From: Cherax quadricarinatus
Taxonomy: Eukaryota; Arthropoda; Malacostraca; Decapoda; Parastacidae
Assembly: GCF_038502225.1 (NCBI RefSeq)
Contig: NC_091372.1
Coordinates: 2,815,617-2,879,616 of the forward strand
Direction: 5' to 3'
Length of the DNA stretch: 64,000 nt
Shown: positions 29,177-39,914 of the stretch, in pieces
Position numbering within the stretch: position 1 is the first letter of the stretch
Layout of the letters: each line of letters opens with the position of its first letter
Program-made: the position numbers and the translations under genes
The notes under the pieces: generated by a model
What the model was told of the DNA's origin: nothing
Seen by the model: only the letters and a program-made list of their open reading frames with translations
Databases searched by the model: none

Positions 29177-31149
29177 CTAGGTCACTCTCCCTGAGCCGTG
29201 AGCTTTATCATACCTCTGCTTAAAGCTATGTATGGATCCTGCCTCCACTACATCGCTTCCCAAACTATTCCACTTACTGACTACTCTGTGGCTGAAGAAA
29301 TACTTCCTAACATCCCTGTGATTCATCTGTGTCTTCAGCTTCCAACTGTGTCCCCTTGTTACTGTGTCCAATCTCTGGAACATCCTGTCTTTGTCCACCT
29401 TGTCAATTCCTCTCAGTATTTTGTATGTCGTTATCATGTCCCCCCTATCTCTCCTGTCCTCCAGTGTCGTCAGGTTGATTTCCCTTAACCTCTCCTCATA
29501 GGACATACCTCTTAGCTCTGGGACTAGTCTTGTTGCAAACCTTTGCACTTTCTCTAGTTTCTTCACGTGCTTGGCTAGGTGTGGGTTCCAAACTGGTGCC
29601 GCATACTCCAATATGGGCCTAACATACACGGTGTACAGGGTCCTGAATGATTCCTTATTAAGATGTCGGAATGCTGTTCTGAGGTTTGCTAGGCGCCCAT
29701 ATGCTGCAGCAGTTATTTGGTTGATGTGCGCTTCAGGAGATGTGCCTGGTGTTATACTCACCCCAAGATCTTTTTCCTTGAGTGAGGTTTGTAGTCTCTG
29801 ACCCCCTAGACTGTACTCCGTCTGCAGCCTTCTTTGCCCTTCCCCAATCTTCAAGACTTTGCACTTGGTGGGATTGAACTCCAGGAGCCAATTGCTGGAC
29901 CAGGTCTGCAGCCTGTCCAGATCCCTTTGTAGTTCTGCCTGGTCTTCGATCGAGTGAATTCTTCTCATCAACTTCACGTCATCTGCAAACAGGGGCACCT
30001 CAGAGTCTATTCCTTCCGTCATGTCGTTCACAAATACCAGAAACAGCACTGGTCCTAGGACTGACCCCTGCGGGACCCCGCTGGTCACAGGTGCCCACTC
30101 TGACACCTCGCCACGTACCATGACTCGCTGCTGTCTTCCTGACAAGTATTCCCTGATCCATTGTAGTGCCTTCCCTGTTATCCCTGCTTGGTCCTCCAGT
30201 TTTTGCAACAATCTCTTGTGTTTCTGGAGTTTATCTGGAGAGAGTTCCGGGGGTCAACGCCCCCGCGGCCCGGTCTGTGACCAGGCCTCCTTAGGTCATT
30301 GTCCCAGGATGCGACCCACACCAGTCGACTAACACCCAGGTACCCCATTTTACTGATGGGGAACATAGACAACAGGTGGAAAGAAACACGTCCAATGTTT
30401 CTACTCTGGCTGGGAATCGAACCCAGGCCCTCACCGTGTGAAGCGAGAGCGTTAACCACCAGGCCACCAGAGCCTGTGTGGAACTGTGTCAAACGCCTTC
30501 TTGCAGTCCAAGAAAATGCAATCCACCCACCCCTCTCTCTCTTGTCTTACTGCTGTCACCATGTCATAGAACTCCAGTAGGTTTGTGACACAGGATTTCC
30601 CGTCCCTGAAACCATGTTGGCTGCTGTTGATGAGATCATTCCTTTCTAGGTGTTCCACCACTCTTCTCCTGATAATCTTCTCCATGATTTTGCATACTAT
30701 ACATGTCAGTGACACTGGTCTGTAGTTTAATGCTTCATGTCTGTCTCCTTTTTTAAAGATTGGGACTACATTTGCTGTCTTCCATGCCTCAGGCAATCTC
30801 CCTGTTTCGATAGATGTATTGTTGTTAGGGGTACACATAGCGCCTCTGCTCCCTCTCTCAATACCCATGGGGAGATGTTATCTGGCCCCATTGCCTTTGA
30901 GGTATCTAGCTCACTCAGAAGCCTCTTCACTTCTTCCTCGGTTGTGTGCACTGTGTCCAGCACTTGGTGGTGTGCCCCACCTCTCCGTCTTCCTGGAGTC
31001 CCTTCTGTCTCCTCTGTGAACACTTCTTTGAATCTCTTGTTGAGTTCTTCACATACTTCACGGTCATTTCTTGTTGTCTCTCCTCCTTCCTTCCTTAGCC
31101 TGATTACCTGGTCCTTGACTGTTGTTTTCCTCCTGATGTGGCTGTACAA
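29177..31149 (-). pseudogene. LINE-D ORF2, RT, split by SINE and frameshift
   Basis: The minus strand gives the linker and RT in three pieces. 30766-31149: LYSHIRRKT, AMGPDNISPWVLREGAEAL. 30482-30868: VVPIFKKGDRHEALNYRPVS, NSSQHGFRDGKSCVTNL, DCKKAFDTVPH. 29177-30211: SGVPQGSVLGPVLFLVFVND, LFADDVKLM, YVRPILEYAAPVWNPHLAK, ATRLVPELRG. The catalytic FADD is intact. The SINE interrupts between KAFDTVPH and the next RT block. CR1-like by these motifs; dead because of the interruptions. Confidence 0.88.
30222..30474 (-). mobile_element. tRNA-derived SINE (253 bp)
   Basis: The minus strand starts GGCTCTGGTGGCCTGGTGG (A-box-like, 30454-30466), then TTCACACGGTGAGG and the B box GGTTCGATTCC (30413-30423), then an unrelated body. 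The anticodon-loop region resembles tRNA-Val (CAC); that is inference. Target duplication TGTGT at 30217-30221 and 30475-30479, in agreement with the uninterrupted LINE-D sequence at 25313-25330. The A and B boxes would be an internal RNA polymerase III promoter. Confidence 0.9.
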
Positions 31150-31335
31150 CAGTTTCGGGTCAGATTTGGCTTTCGCTGCTATGTCATTTTCATATTGTCT
31201 TTGGGCCTCCCTTCTTATCTGTGCATATTCGTTTCTGGCTCTACGACTGTTCTCCTTATTCTCCTGGGTCCTTTGCCTTCTATATTTCTTCCATTCCCTA
31301 GCACACTTGGTTTTTGCCTCCTTGCACCTTGTGTG

Positions 31336-31337
<2 letters not shown>

Positions 31338-31426
<89 letters not shown>

Positions 31427-31438
31427 CTCCTGGCCCCG

Positions 31439-31506
<68 letters not shown>
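31338..31506. repeat. (TG)n array with a LINE-D island
   Basis: A TG run interrupted at 31424-31440 by GAGCTCCTGGCCCCGCC, which is part of the LINE-D 3' end. This suggests a nearly fully deleted further copy inside the array. Confidence 0.95.
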
Positions 31507-31507
<1 letters not shown>

Positions 31508-31695
31508 ATTAGTGTGTGCACATTAGTGTGTGTGTTATGAGATATATATAAAGCTTCAATTTCAATGACTTAACCCCTCTTGTTATATGTATTTGTATTT
31601 ACTGTCATGTTCTCTCCAAAGTCTTGCAGACATTTCCAGTTTTGTTTAGTTACACCTGCCTTCTTCAGTTTTTGCCTACTTGTCATTTGTTTCAG

Positions 31696-31839
31696 GACAT
31701 ATTCCAGAGGGTGAAGGTGAAAGCAATTCTCAAAGAGCAGAAGGATCAGAAAAGGAGAAGTGGGTTCGACGTCGTGAGCGGAAGGAAAGAAGAGATTCTG
31801 AGAGACGAGGTTCTATCAATACATCAGACTCTGATACTG
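31696..31839 (+). CDS. SZT2: SZT2-like exon 7 of window
   Basis: Acceptor ..TTTGTTTCAG, donor GTAAGT; 144 nt. It takes one base from exon 6, ends in phase 1 and encodes HIPEGEGESNSQRAEGSEKE, then a strongly charged KWVRRRERKERRDSERRGS and TSDSDT. No domain is recognised: a charged, probably disordered segment. The intron before it is 10.9 kb and the intron after it 24.3 kb, both filled with transposons. Confidence 0.82.
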
Positions 31840-31867
31840 GTAAGTCTTTATTTATTTTTTTTTTTTT

Positions 31868-32092
31868 TAACATGCTGGCCATCTCCCAGAGAGTCAGGGT
31901 GACCCGAAAAAGAGACACTTTCATCGTCATTCACACTATCTCTGTCTTGCCAGAGGCACACAGATATAACAGTTCAGATGTTCCTCTCAACAGCAGATAT
32001 CCCAGACCCCTCCTTTAGAGTGCAGGCATTGTACTTCCCACCTCCAGGACTCAAGTCTGGCTAACTGGTTTCCCTGATTCCCTTCACAAAAT
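31868..32092 (-). repeat. RTE-type 3' UTR fragment
   Basis: The minus strand reads the GACTTGAGTCCTGGAGGTGGG block, CTAAAGGAGGGG and the tail GGTCACCCTGACTCTCTGGG, diverged. It begins about 28 bases after the donor of SZT2 exon 7. Confidence 0.72.
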
Positions 32093-32265
32093 ATTACCTT
32101 TATACAGCAGACCCCCGGTTATCGGCCGTAATCCGTTCCAGAAGGTAGGCCAATAACCGAAATGGCCGAAAACCAAATTAATATTTCCCATAAGAATTAA
32201 TGGAAATACAATTAATCTGTTCCAAACAAAAATATTCACCAAAAAAATCATTTTTTTAACAATTA

Positions 32266-33009
32266 CAGTGGAACCTCAAAAATCGAACTTAATCCGTTCC
32301 AGGAGCTAGTTCTAAATTCGAAAAGTTTGAAATTTGAAGCAATATTTCCCATAAGAAATAATGAAAATACAATTAATCCGTTCCAGAAACCCAAAAATGT
32401 TCACACAAAAAATACATTTTATAGAGATTAATTACAGTTTTACATACAACAAATGCTATAGTTTTTAATTATGTATAGTAATACATATAAAATAACATTT
32501 TTACTTACCTTTATTGAAGATTGGTGATGGCATCTGGAAGATAGGGAGGAGGAGAGAGGGAGTTGGGGTTAGTGTTTGGAAGGAGAATCCCCCTCCATGA
32601 GGACTTCAGGTAAAGCCCTCTCTGGGGTTACTTCCTTTCTCTGTCTTTTAATGCCACTAGGACCAGCTTGAGAGCCACTGGACCCCTGTCTCACAAAATA
32701 ACTGTCCACAGTCCTCTGTTTCTGGTGCTTCTTTAACATTTCCCAGTCCCACAGGCACTAAACACAATGAAATAATCGTAAAATGTGTGAATGAGAGCGC
32801 AGGTTAGTGTTCACTCAAGCATAAACAAAGCTAGACTGCTCACAGCGCCTGCGCGGGGACGCGGACAGAGCGGGCCAGTGGACAGGTCCCGTACCCGGCG
32901 ATCCGAAATTAGAGGCGCGTTCGATAATTGGGACACAGTTTGTCCTAAAAAATGGTCTTATTTTCGAAACGTTCGATATTTGATACGTTCGATTTTTGAG
33001 GTTCCACTG
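32266..33009 (-). mobile_element. 744-bp Tigger deletion derivative
   Basis: The ends are CAGTGGAACCTCAAAAATCG and ..CGATTTTTGAGGTTCCACTG, perfect inverted copies of 20 bases, with TA at both sides. The inside keeps only a transposase C-terminal remnant (32515-32760, minus strand). Its GC-rich right part (CGCCTGCGCGGGGACGCGG) is unusual for the window. Confidence 0.88.
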
Positions 33010-33019
33010 TATGTAAGTA

Positions 33020-35361
33020 CAGTGGACCCCCGCCTTACGATATTAATTCGTTCATGAGAGCTCATCGTAAGACGAAATTATCATATGGCGAATTAATTTT
33101 CCCCATAAGATATAATGGAAATCAAACTAATCCGTGCAAGACACCCCAAAGTATGAAAGAAAAATTTTTTTTACCTCATGAAATATTAATTTTAATACAC
33201 AAACTTAAGAAGACATGCACAAATATAATACTCTACTAAGAGTACAATACATACATGACACTTACCTTTATTGAAGATCTGGTGATGATTGATGGGATGG
33301 GAGGGGGGGAGGGTGGAAATTGTTATTGTTTAGAAGGGGAATCCCCTTCCATTAGGACTTGAGATATCAAGTCTTTTTCCAGGGTTACTTCCCTTCTTCT
33401 TTTAATGCCACTAGGACCAGCTTGAGAGTCACTGGACCTCTGTCGCACAACTTATCTGTCCATAGAGGCCTGTACCTCCCGTTCCTTTAAGACTTTCCTA
33501 AAATGGGCCATAACAGTGTCATTGTAATAGTCACCAGCATGGCTTGCAGTAGCTGTGTTAGGGTCATTTTCATCCACAAAGGTTTGCAGTTTAACCCACT
33601 TTGCACACATTTCCTTAATCTTCGTAGTGGGCAACTTCCTCAATTTCTCTCTCCCCTCCTCTGAAGCAGTTTCCTCAGGTGTGGCCTCTTTCTGTTGAAG
33701 ATGATCTAGCAGCTCTTCAGTGGTTAGTTCTTCATTGTCCTCCTCCACCAACTCTTCCCCATCCTCCCCACTAACCTCCAACCCCAAGGACTTCCCCAAT
33801 GCCACAGTGGATTCAACAACTGGCATACGCTTCTCAGGGTTAGCCCCAAACCCTTCAAGATCCCTTTCTTCTACACACTGTGGCCACAGTTTCTTTCAAG
33901 CAGAGTTCAAGGTCCTCTTAGTCACTCCCTCCCAAGCCTTACCTATAATGTTTACACAATTGAGGATGCTAAAGTGATCTTTCCAGAACTCTTTTAGAGT
34001 CAGTCGAGTGTCTGAGGTCACTTCAAAGCACTTTTGAAACATAGCTTTTGTGTAGAGTTTTTTGAAGTTTGAAATAACCTGCTGGTACATGGGCTGCAGG
34101 AGAGGAATGGTATTAGGAGGCAAAAACTTGACCTTAATGAAGCTCGTGTCCCTAGTAAGTCGCTCTGCCAAGTCTGAAGGATGACCAGGAGCATTGTCTA
34201 ATTCCAGGAGGCACTTAAGGTACAATTTCTTTTCCATTAGGTAATTTTTCACAGTGGGGGAAAATGCATGGTGTAACCAGTCATAGAAAAGGTTCCTAGT
34301 GACCCATGCCTTACTGTTTGCCTTCCACATCACACACAAATTAGCCTTGATGACATTGTTTTGCCTGAACGCTCTGGGAGTTTCAGAATGATACACCAAT
34401 AAAGGCTTTACTTTGCAATCACCACTAGCATTGGCACACATCAGAAGAGTAAGCCTGTCTTTCATAGGCTTATGTCCTGGGAGTGCCTTTTCCTCCTGAG
34501 TAATGTAGGTCCTGCTTGGCATTTTCTTACAAAACAGGCCTGTTTTGTTGCAGTTAAACACTTGTTCAGGTTTCAATTTTTCACTGTCTATGTAATCCTT
34601 GAATTCCTTCACATATTTTTCAGCCGCTTTTTGGTCCGAACTGGCAGCCTCACCATGCCTTATCACACTATGTATGCCACTACGATTCTTAAATCTCTCA
34701 AACCAACCTTTGCTGGCCTTAAATTCACTCAAATCACCACTAGTTGCAGGCATTTTTCTAACTAAATCATCATGCAACTTCCTAGCCTTTTCACATGTGA
34801 TCACATGAGAGATGCTATCTCCTGCTATCTGTTTTTCGTTTATCCACACCAATAACAGTCTCTCAACATCTTCGAGTACTTGCGATCTCGTTTTCGAAAA
34901 CAAACTTGCACCTTTTGCAAGAACAGCTTCCTTGATTGCCGTTGTGTTGGCCACGATAGTAGCGATAGTTGATTGGGGTTTGGTATACAACCTGGCCAGC
35001 TCCAAGACACGCACTCCACTTTCGTACTTATCAATTATCTCTTTCTTCATTTCCATGGTAATTTTCACCCTTTTTTCCACAGGGTTGGCACTAGAAGCTT
35101 TCTTGGGGCCCATGGTGACTTATTTTGCAGGTACAATCACTAAAAACACTGTGATAATATGAAATGTGCCGAATGTATGCGTGGATGCGACCACATTGGC
35201 TGGCTTGTGAACACTGGCACGCACGGGGCAGCTGAGGCCACGCGTGGGACGCGTTCCGGACGAAGTTTTTTAGCGTGTGGCGAGGCAAAATTTTTGCGTT
35301 AAAATGTATCGTATGGCGGATTTAATGTAACCTGATGCCATCGTAAGGCGGGGGTCCACTG
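33020..35361 (-). mobile_element. near-complete Tigger (2.34 kb)
   Basis: The ends are CAGTGGACCCCCGCCTTACG and ..CGTAAGGCGGGGGTCCACTG, with TA on both sides; the 20-base ends are perfect inverted copies. It carries one almost complete transposase gene on the minus strand. It sits ten bases from the 744-bp element inside the outer Tigger, so it is a late insertion. Confidence 0.92.
33452..35113 (-). pseudogene. Tigger/pogo transposase, catalytically damaged
   Basis: The reading frame runs from ATG at 35113 to 33452, about 553 codons, broken by a single TGA at codon 406. Residues 1-60 (MEMKKEIIDKYESGVRVLEL) are the first helix-turn-helix; about 75-155 are the CENP-B-type DNA-binding domain (KGWFERFKNRSGIHSVIRHG); about 180-400 are the DDE domain. 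The first catalytic Asp block reads NCNKTG (187-192) where the family has Asp. The second, LDNAPGH (305-311), is present. The third reads LQPMYQ with Tyr 343 for Asp. The enzyme is thus dead even apart from the stop. Confidence 0.9.
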
Positions 35362-35363
35362 TA

Positions 35364-35971
35364 TTACATACCTTTATTGAAGGTTAATGCTGGTTTCTCG
35401 AAGATAAGGAAGAGGAAAGAGGAGGTGTTAGTGTTTTGAAGGGGAAACCCTCTCCATGAAGACTGTGGCAAAGCCTTCTCTGGGGTTACTTCCCTTCCCT
35501 TCTCTAGGGTTACTTCCCCCTCACCATGCCTTACAACACTGTGTATGCCACTATGCTTCTTAAATCTATCAAACCATCCTTTGCTGGCCCTAAATTCACA
35601 AACTGCAGCACTTGTTCCAGGCATTTTCTTTGCAAGATCCTCAAGCAACTGCTTGCCTTCTCACAAACAATAGACTCCACTACACTGTCTCCCACTAATT
35701 CTTTTTCCTTAATCCACAATAATAATAACTTTTCCATCTCTTCCATTATTTGTGGCCTTTGTTTAGTTAGACAAGTTACTCCTTTTGTTCCATTAGCATC
35801 TTTGATTTGTTCTTTCTTTGCCAGGATGGATGTAATTGTTGATTTATTCTTGCTGTACATCCTGGCAAATTCCACCACCCTCATACCACTTTCAAATTTT
35901 TCTATCACTTCACGCTTAAATTCCATGGTGTTTCTCACTTTCTTTACCACAGGAACTTTCTTTGGAGCCAT
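35364..35971 (-). pseudogene. Tigger transposase N-terminus in outer element
   Basis: From ATG at 35971 the minus strand encodes MAPKKVPVVKK, NTMEFKREVIEKFESGMRVV and the first DNA-binding domain. A frameshift near 35640 shifts to the frame encoding KKMPGTSAAVCEFRASKGWF, DRFKKHSGIHSVVRHGE. Then an internal deletion leads directly to the 3' region. No catalytic domain remains. Diverged from the 33452-35113 gene, so a different Tigger subfamily. Confidence 0.85.
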
Positions 35972-36395
35972 GGTTACTTATTTCACAGTTGCACTGCAAA
36001 AAAAAAAAAAAACGCTAAAAACAATGGAAAACAGCAAAATGTTTGGATGTATGAGCAGAAGCTTCCTCAGCCACCGAGAGACAAAGCCAAACTGACGTGT
36101 AAGTGGCCCCAGCTGGCGGATGGACGCGTCCCAAACAGCTGATAACCAAATTAATGGCCGATAACCGGGCACCGAGAAACCGGCCAATAACCAAGTTGGC
36201 CGATAACAGAACAGGCCGATAACCGGGGGTCCACTGTACTGGAAGATATTAAACTGCCCAGTCTCCAGAGCAGAGACAGATTTACAGATAAGTGAGGTAA
36301 GGGGCCATTTAAGGCACCACTTACTGAGGGGTCTTCAAATTATTAACTGTTTCTTAACTCTGTGTGAATTGTGGCAGCAGTCATTTGGTATTTTT

Positions 36396-36616
36396 TTTTT
36401 TTAACACACTTGTTGTCTCCCACTGAGGCAGGATGACCCAAAAAAGAAACACTTTCACCAATGTTTACACTATCACTGTCTTGCCAGAGACGTGCAGATA
36501 CAGCAGTACATTTAGTATTATTATTATTCTTTCTTCTGTCAACAAACTGGCCATATCCCACCGAGGAAGGGTGGCCCAAAAAGAAAAATGAAAGTTTCTC
36601 TTTTTAAATTTAGTAA
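36396..36616 (-). repeat. two RTE/composite tail fragments
   Basis: 36396-36510 and 36540-36616 both read, on the minus strand, the GGTCATCCTGCCTCAGTGGG and GGCCACCCTTCCTCGGTGGG tail blocks with upstream UTR pieces. Old and diverged. Confidence 0.65.
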
Positions 36617-36926
36617 CAGACACTCCTCACTTAACAACGGAGTTCTGTTAATAAGATCACTTCGGTAAATGAATTCTTTGCTAAGCAAGGAGCATACTAA
36701 GGGTTTGTGTCAACCATCTTTAGATATTTTCTAATGCCACCTTTGAACCATTTATAAGATTTCTGGTATATTTTTAAGTGTTTATATAGTAGTGTACTGT
36801 ATACTGTAATAAACAGAATAGAGGAAATCAGCTCTAATATACATTATTTAGGGTTGCATAATGGTTGGAGAGCCCGTAACTCTGAGCTGTTGGTAAAGAG
36901 GTACATCTCTAAGTGAGGAGAAACTG
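36617..36926. mobile_element. 310-bp MITE with CAG ends
   Basis: Starts CAGACACTCCTCACTTAAC, ends ..CTAAGTGAGGAGAAACTG followed by TA. The subterminal CTCCTCACTTA blocks are inverted copies. AT-rich core, no coding sequence. Probably Tigger-mobilised. Confidence 0.65.
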
Positions 36927-36966
36927 TAGTATATACAGGAGAAGGGGTTACTAGTCCCTTGCTCCT

Positions 36967-37620
36967 GAGAGAGTTAGAGCTAAGGAAGGGGTAGCAATAA
37001 TGTTGAAGGATGAGGTATGGAAGGAGAAAAGAGAATATGAATGTGTAAATTCAAGGATTATGTGGATTAAAGTAAAGGTTGGATGCAAAAAGTGGGTCAT
37101 AATAAGCGTGTTTGCACCTGGAGAAGAGAGGAATGTAGAGGAGAGAGAGAGATTTTGGGAGATGTTAAGTGAATGTATAGGAACCTTCGAACCAAGTCAG
37201 AGAGTAATTGTGGTAGGGGACCTGAATGCTAAAGTAGGAGAAACTTTTAGAGAGCGTGTGGTAGGTAAGTTTGGGGTGCCAGGTGTAAATGATAATGGGA
37301 GCCTTTTCATTGAACGTTGTATAGAAAGGGGTTTAGTTATAGGTAATACATATTTTAAGAAAAAGAGGATAAATAAGTATACAAGATATGATGTAGGGCA
37401 AAATGACAGTAGTTTGTTTGATTATGTATTAGTAGATAAAAGACTGTTGAGTAGACTTCAGGATGTACATGTTTATAGAGGGGCCACAGATATATCAGAT
37501 CACTTTTTAGTTGTAGCTACACTGAGAGTAAAAGGTAGATGGGATACAAGGAGAATAGAAGCATCAGGGAAGAGAGAGGTGAAGGTTTATAAACTAAAAG
37601 AGGAGGCAGTTAGGGTAAGA
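36967..37620 (+). pseudogene. RTE-A endonuclease fragment
   Basis: Encodes the APE endonuclease from VRAKEGVAIML to the end of the domain: VVGDLNAKVG, YVLVDKRLLSR, SDHFLVVATLRV, with changes such as FAPG for YAPG. Open until the inverted insertion at 37621. No RT follows in frame. Confidence 0.85.
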
Positions 37621-38334
37621 TTTTTTTATTATTATCACACTGGCCGATTCCCACCAAGGCAGGGTGGCCCGAAAAAGAAAAACTTTCACCATCATTCACT
37701 CCATCACTGTCTTGCCAGAAGGGTGCTTTACACTACAGTTTTTAAACTGCAACATTAACACCCCTCCTTCAGTGTGCAGGCACTGTACTTCCCATCTCCA
37801 GGACTCAAGTCCAGCCTGCCGGTTTCCCTGAACCCCTTCATAAATGTTACTTTGCTCACACTCCAACAGCACGTCAAGTATTAAAAACCATTTGTCTCCA
37901 TTCACTCCTATCAAACACGCTCACGCATACCTGCTGGAAGTCCAAGCCCCTCGCACACAAAACCTCCTTTACCGCCTCTCTCCAACCTTTCCTAGGCCGA
38001 CCCCTACGCCGCCTTCCTTCCACTACAGACTGATACACTCTTGAAGTCATTCTGTTTCGCTCCATTCTCTCTACATGTCCGAACCACCTCAACAACCCTT
38101 CCTCAGCCCTCTGGACAACAGTTTTGGTAATCCCACACCTCCTCCTAACTTCCAAACTACGAATTCTCTGCATTATATTCACACCACACATTGCCCTCAG
38201 ACATGACATCTCCACTGCCTCCAGCCTTCTCCTCGCTGCAACATTCATCACCCATGCTTCACACCCATATAAGAGCATTGGTAAAACTATACTCTCATAC
38301 ATTCCCCTCTTTGCCTCCAAGGACAAAGTTCTTT
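37621..38334 (-). mobile_element. RTE-A 3' end inserted in opposite orientation
   Basis: The minus strand carries the RTE-A tail, 3' UTR and the last 150 codons of the ORF (SLEAKRGMYESIVLP to RSEWRQMVFNT at 37874-38326, open). Compared with intact RTE-A, about 13 bases (ATAAACAGCTATT) of the target are missing at the junctions and no target duplication is seen. This suggests an insertion with a target deletion. Confidence 0.85.
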
Positions 38335-39138
38335 GGAGGATAGATGGGATAATGAGAGCATAGGCAATGGGGTCGAAGAGGTATGGGGTAGTTTTAAAAA
38401 TGTAGTGTTAGAGTGTTCAGCAGAAGTTTGTGGTTACAGGAAAGTGGGTGCGGGAGGGAAGAGAAGCAATTGGTGGAATGATGATGTAAAGAGAGTAGTA
38501 AGGGAGAAAAAGTTAGCATATGAGAAGTTTTTACAAAGTAGAAGTGATGCAAGGAGGGAAGAGTATATGGAGAAAAAGAGAGAGGTTAAGAGAGTGGTGA
38601 AGCAATGTAAAAAAAGAGCAAATGAGAGAGTGGGTCAGATGTTATCAACAAATTTTGTTGAAAGTAAGAAAAAGTTTTGGAGTGAGATTAACAAGTTGAG
38701 GAAGCCTAGAGAACAAATGGATTTGTCAGTTAAAAATAGGAGAGGAGAGCTATTAAATGGACAGTTTGAGATATTGGGAAGATGGAGGGAATATTTTGAG
38801 GAATTGTTAAATGTTAATGAAGATACGGAAGCTGTGATTTCATGTATAGGGAAAGGAGGAATAACATCTTGTAGGAGTGAGGAAGAGTCAGTTGTGAGTG
38901 TGGGGGAAGTTCGTGAGGCAGTAGGTAAAATGAAAGGGGGTAAGGCAGCTGGGATTGATGGGATAAAGATAGAAATGTTAAAAGCAGGTGGGGATATGGT
39001 TTTGGAGTGGTTGGTGCTATTATTTAATAAATGTATGGAAGAGGGTAAGGTACCTAGGGATTGGCAGAGAGCATGCATAGTTCCTTTGTATGAAGGCAAA
39101 GGGGACAAAAGAGAGTGCAAAAATTATAGGGGGATAAG
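38335..39138 (+). pseudogene. RTE-A linker and RT-start fragment
   Basis: Encodes DRWDNESIGNGVEEVWGSFK, the Lys/Arg-rich linker, GKMKGGKAAGIDGIKIEMLK and IVPLYEGKGDKRECKNYRG, where the usual YKGKG has become YEGKG. It is cut at GGGGGATAAG by RTE-B copy 2. Confidence 0.85.
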
Positions 39139-39914
39139 GTGGCAACAACAAGTAGGAGGGAAGTGAAAGTGTATAAACTAAGGGAGGAGGAAGTTCGGGT
39201 GAGATATAAGCGACTATTGGCAGAAAGGTGGGCTAGTGCAAAGATGAGTAGTGGGGGGGTTGAAGAGTGTTGGATGAGTTTTAAAAATGCAGTATTAGAA
39301 TATGGGGCAGAAGTTTGTGGTTATAGGAGGGTGGGGGCAGGAGGAAAGAGGAGTGATTGGTGGAATGATGAAGTAAAGGGTGTGATAAAAGAGAAAAAGT
39401 TAGCTTATGAGAGGTTTTTACAAAGCAGAAGTGTTATAAGAAGAGCAGAGTATATGGAGAGTAAAAGAAAGGTGAAGAGAGTGGTGAGAGAGTGCAAAAG
39501 GAGAGCAGATGATAGAGTGGGAGAGGCACTGTCAAGAAATTTTAATGAAAATAAGAAAAAAATTTGGAGTGAGTTGAACAAGTTAAGAAAGCCGAGGGAA
39601 CGTATGGATTTGTCAATTAAAAACAGAGTAGTGGAGTTAGTAGATGGGGAGAGGGAGGTATTAGGTAGATGGCGAGAATATTTTGAGTAACTTTTATATG
39701 TTGAGGAAGAAAGGGAGGCGGTAATTTCATGCACTGGCCACGGAGGTATACCATCTTTTAGGAGTGAAGATGAGCAGAATGTAAGTGTGGGGGAGGTACG
39801 TGAGGCATTACAGAGAATGAAAGGGGGTAAAGCAGCTGGAACTGATGGGATCATGACAGAAATGTTAAAAGCAGGGGGGAATATAGTGTTGGAGTGGTTG
39901 GTACTTTTGTTTAA
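39139..39914 (+). pseudogene. RTE-B linker region, broken
   Basis: Encodes REVKVYKLREEEVRVRYKRL, GYRRVGAGGKRSDWWNDEVK and the basic linker, with a TAA at about 39688. After it the frame resumes (CTGHGGIPSFRSE...). Interrupted at the TTAA at 39911 by the MITE. Confidence 0.82.

Larger units (their letters stand above)
29113..31337 (-). mobile_element. LINE-D copy 4, with SINE inserted
   Basis: The best preserved RT of the family. The 3' end (reverse complement of TACTCACCTAGTTGAGGTTG) adjoins the TG array at left; the 5' truncation point adjoins another TG array at right. It is interrupted by a tRNA-derived SINE at 30222-30474 and by a frameshift near 30820. Confidence 0.88.
32105..36236 (-). 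mobile_element. outer Tigger, split by two other Tigger-type elements
   Basis: The ends are CAGCAGACCCCCGGTTATCG (mutated) and ..GATAACCGGGGGTCCACTG, with TA at both sides. Its own sequence is 32105-32265, 33010-33019 and 35362-36236; the rest is two later insertions, each with TA duplications. On the minus strand it keeps a transposase N-terminus (35364-35971). The central and C-terminal coding parts are deleted. Confidence 0.88.

Noticed and set aside
30413..30474. Functional tRNA gene
   Set aside because: A and B boxes are present, but the acceptor and anticodon stems do not pair as in a tRNA, and the unit is followed by a SINE body with target duplications.
30737..31540. A + strand open frame of 267 residues with hydrophobic segments
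   Set aside because: Antisense of the LINE-D reverse transcriptase running into a TG repeat; hydrophobicity comes from pyrimidine-rich antisense sequence.
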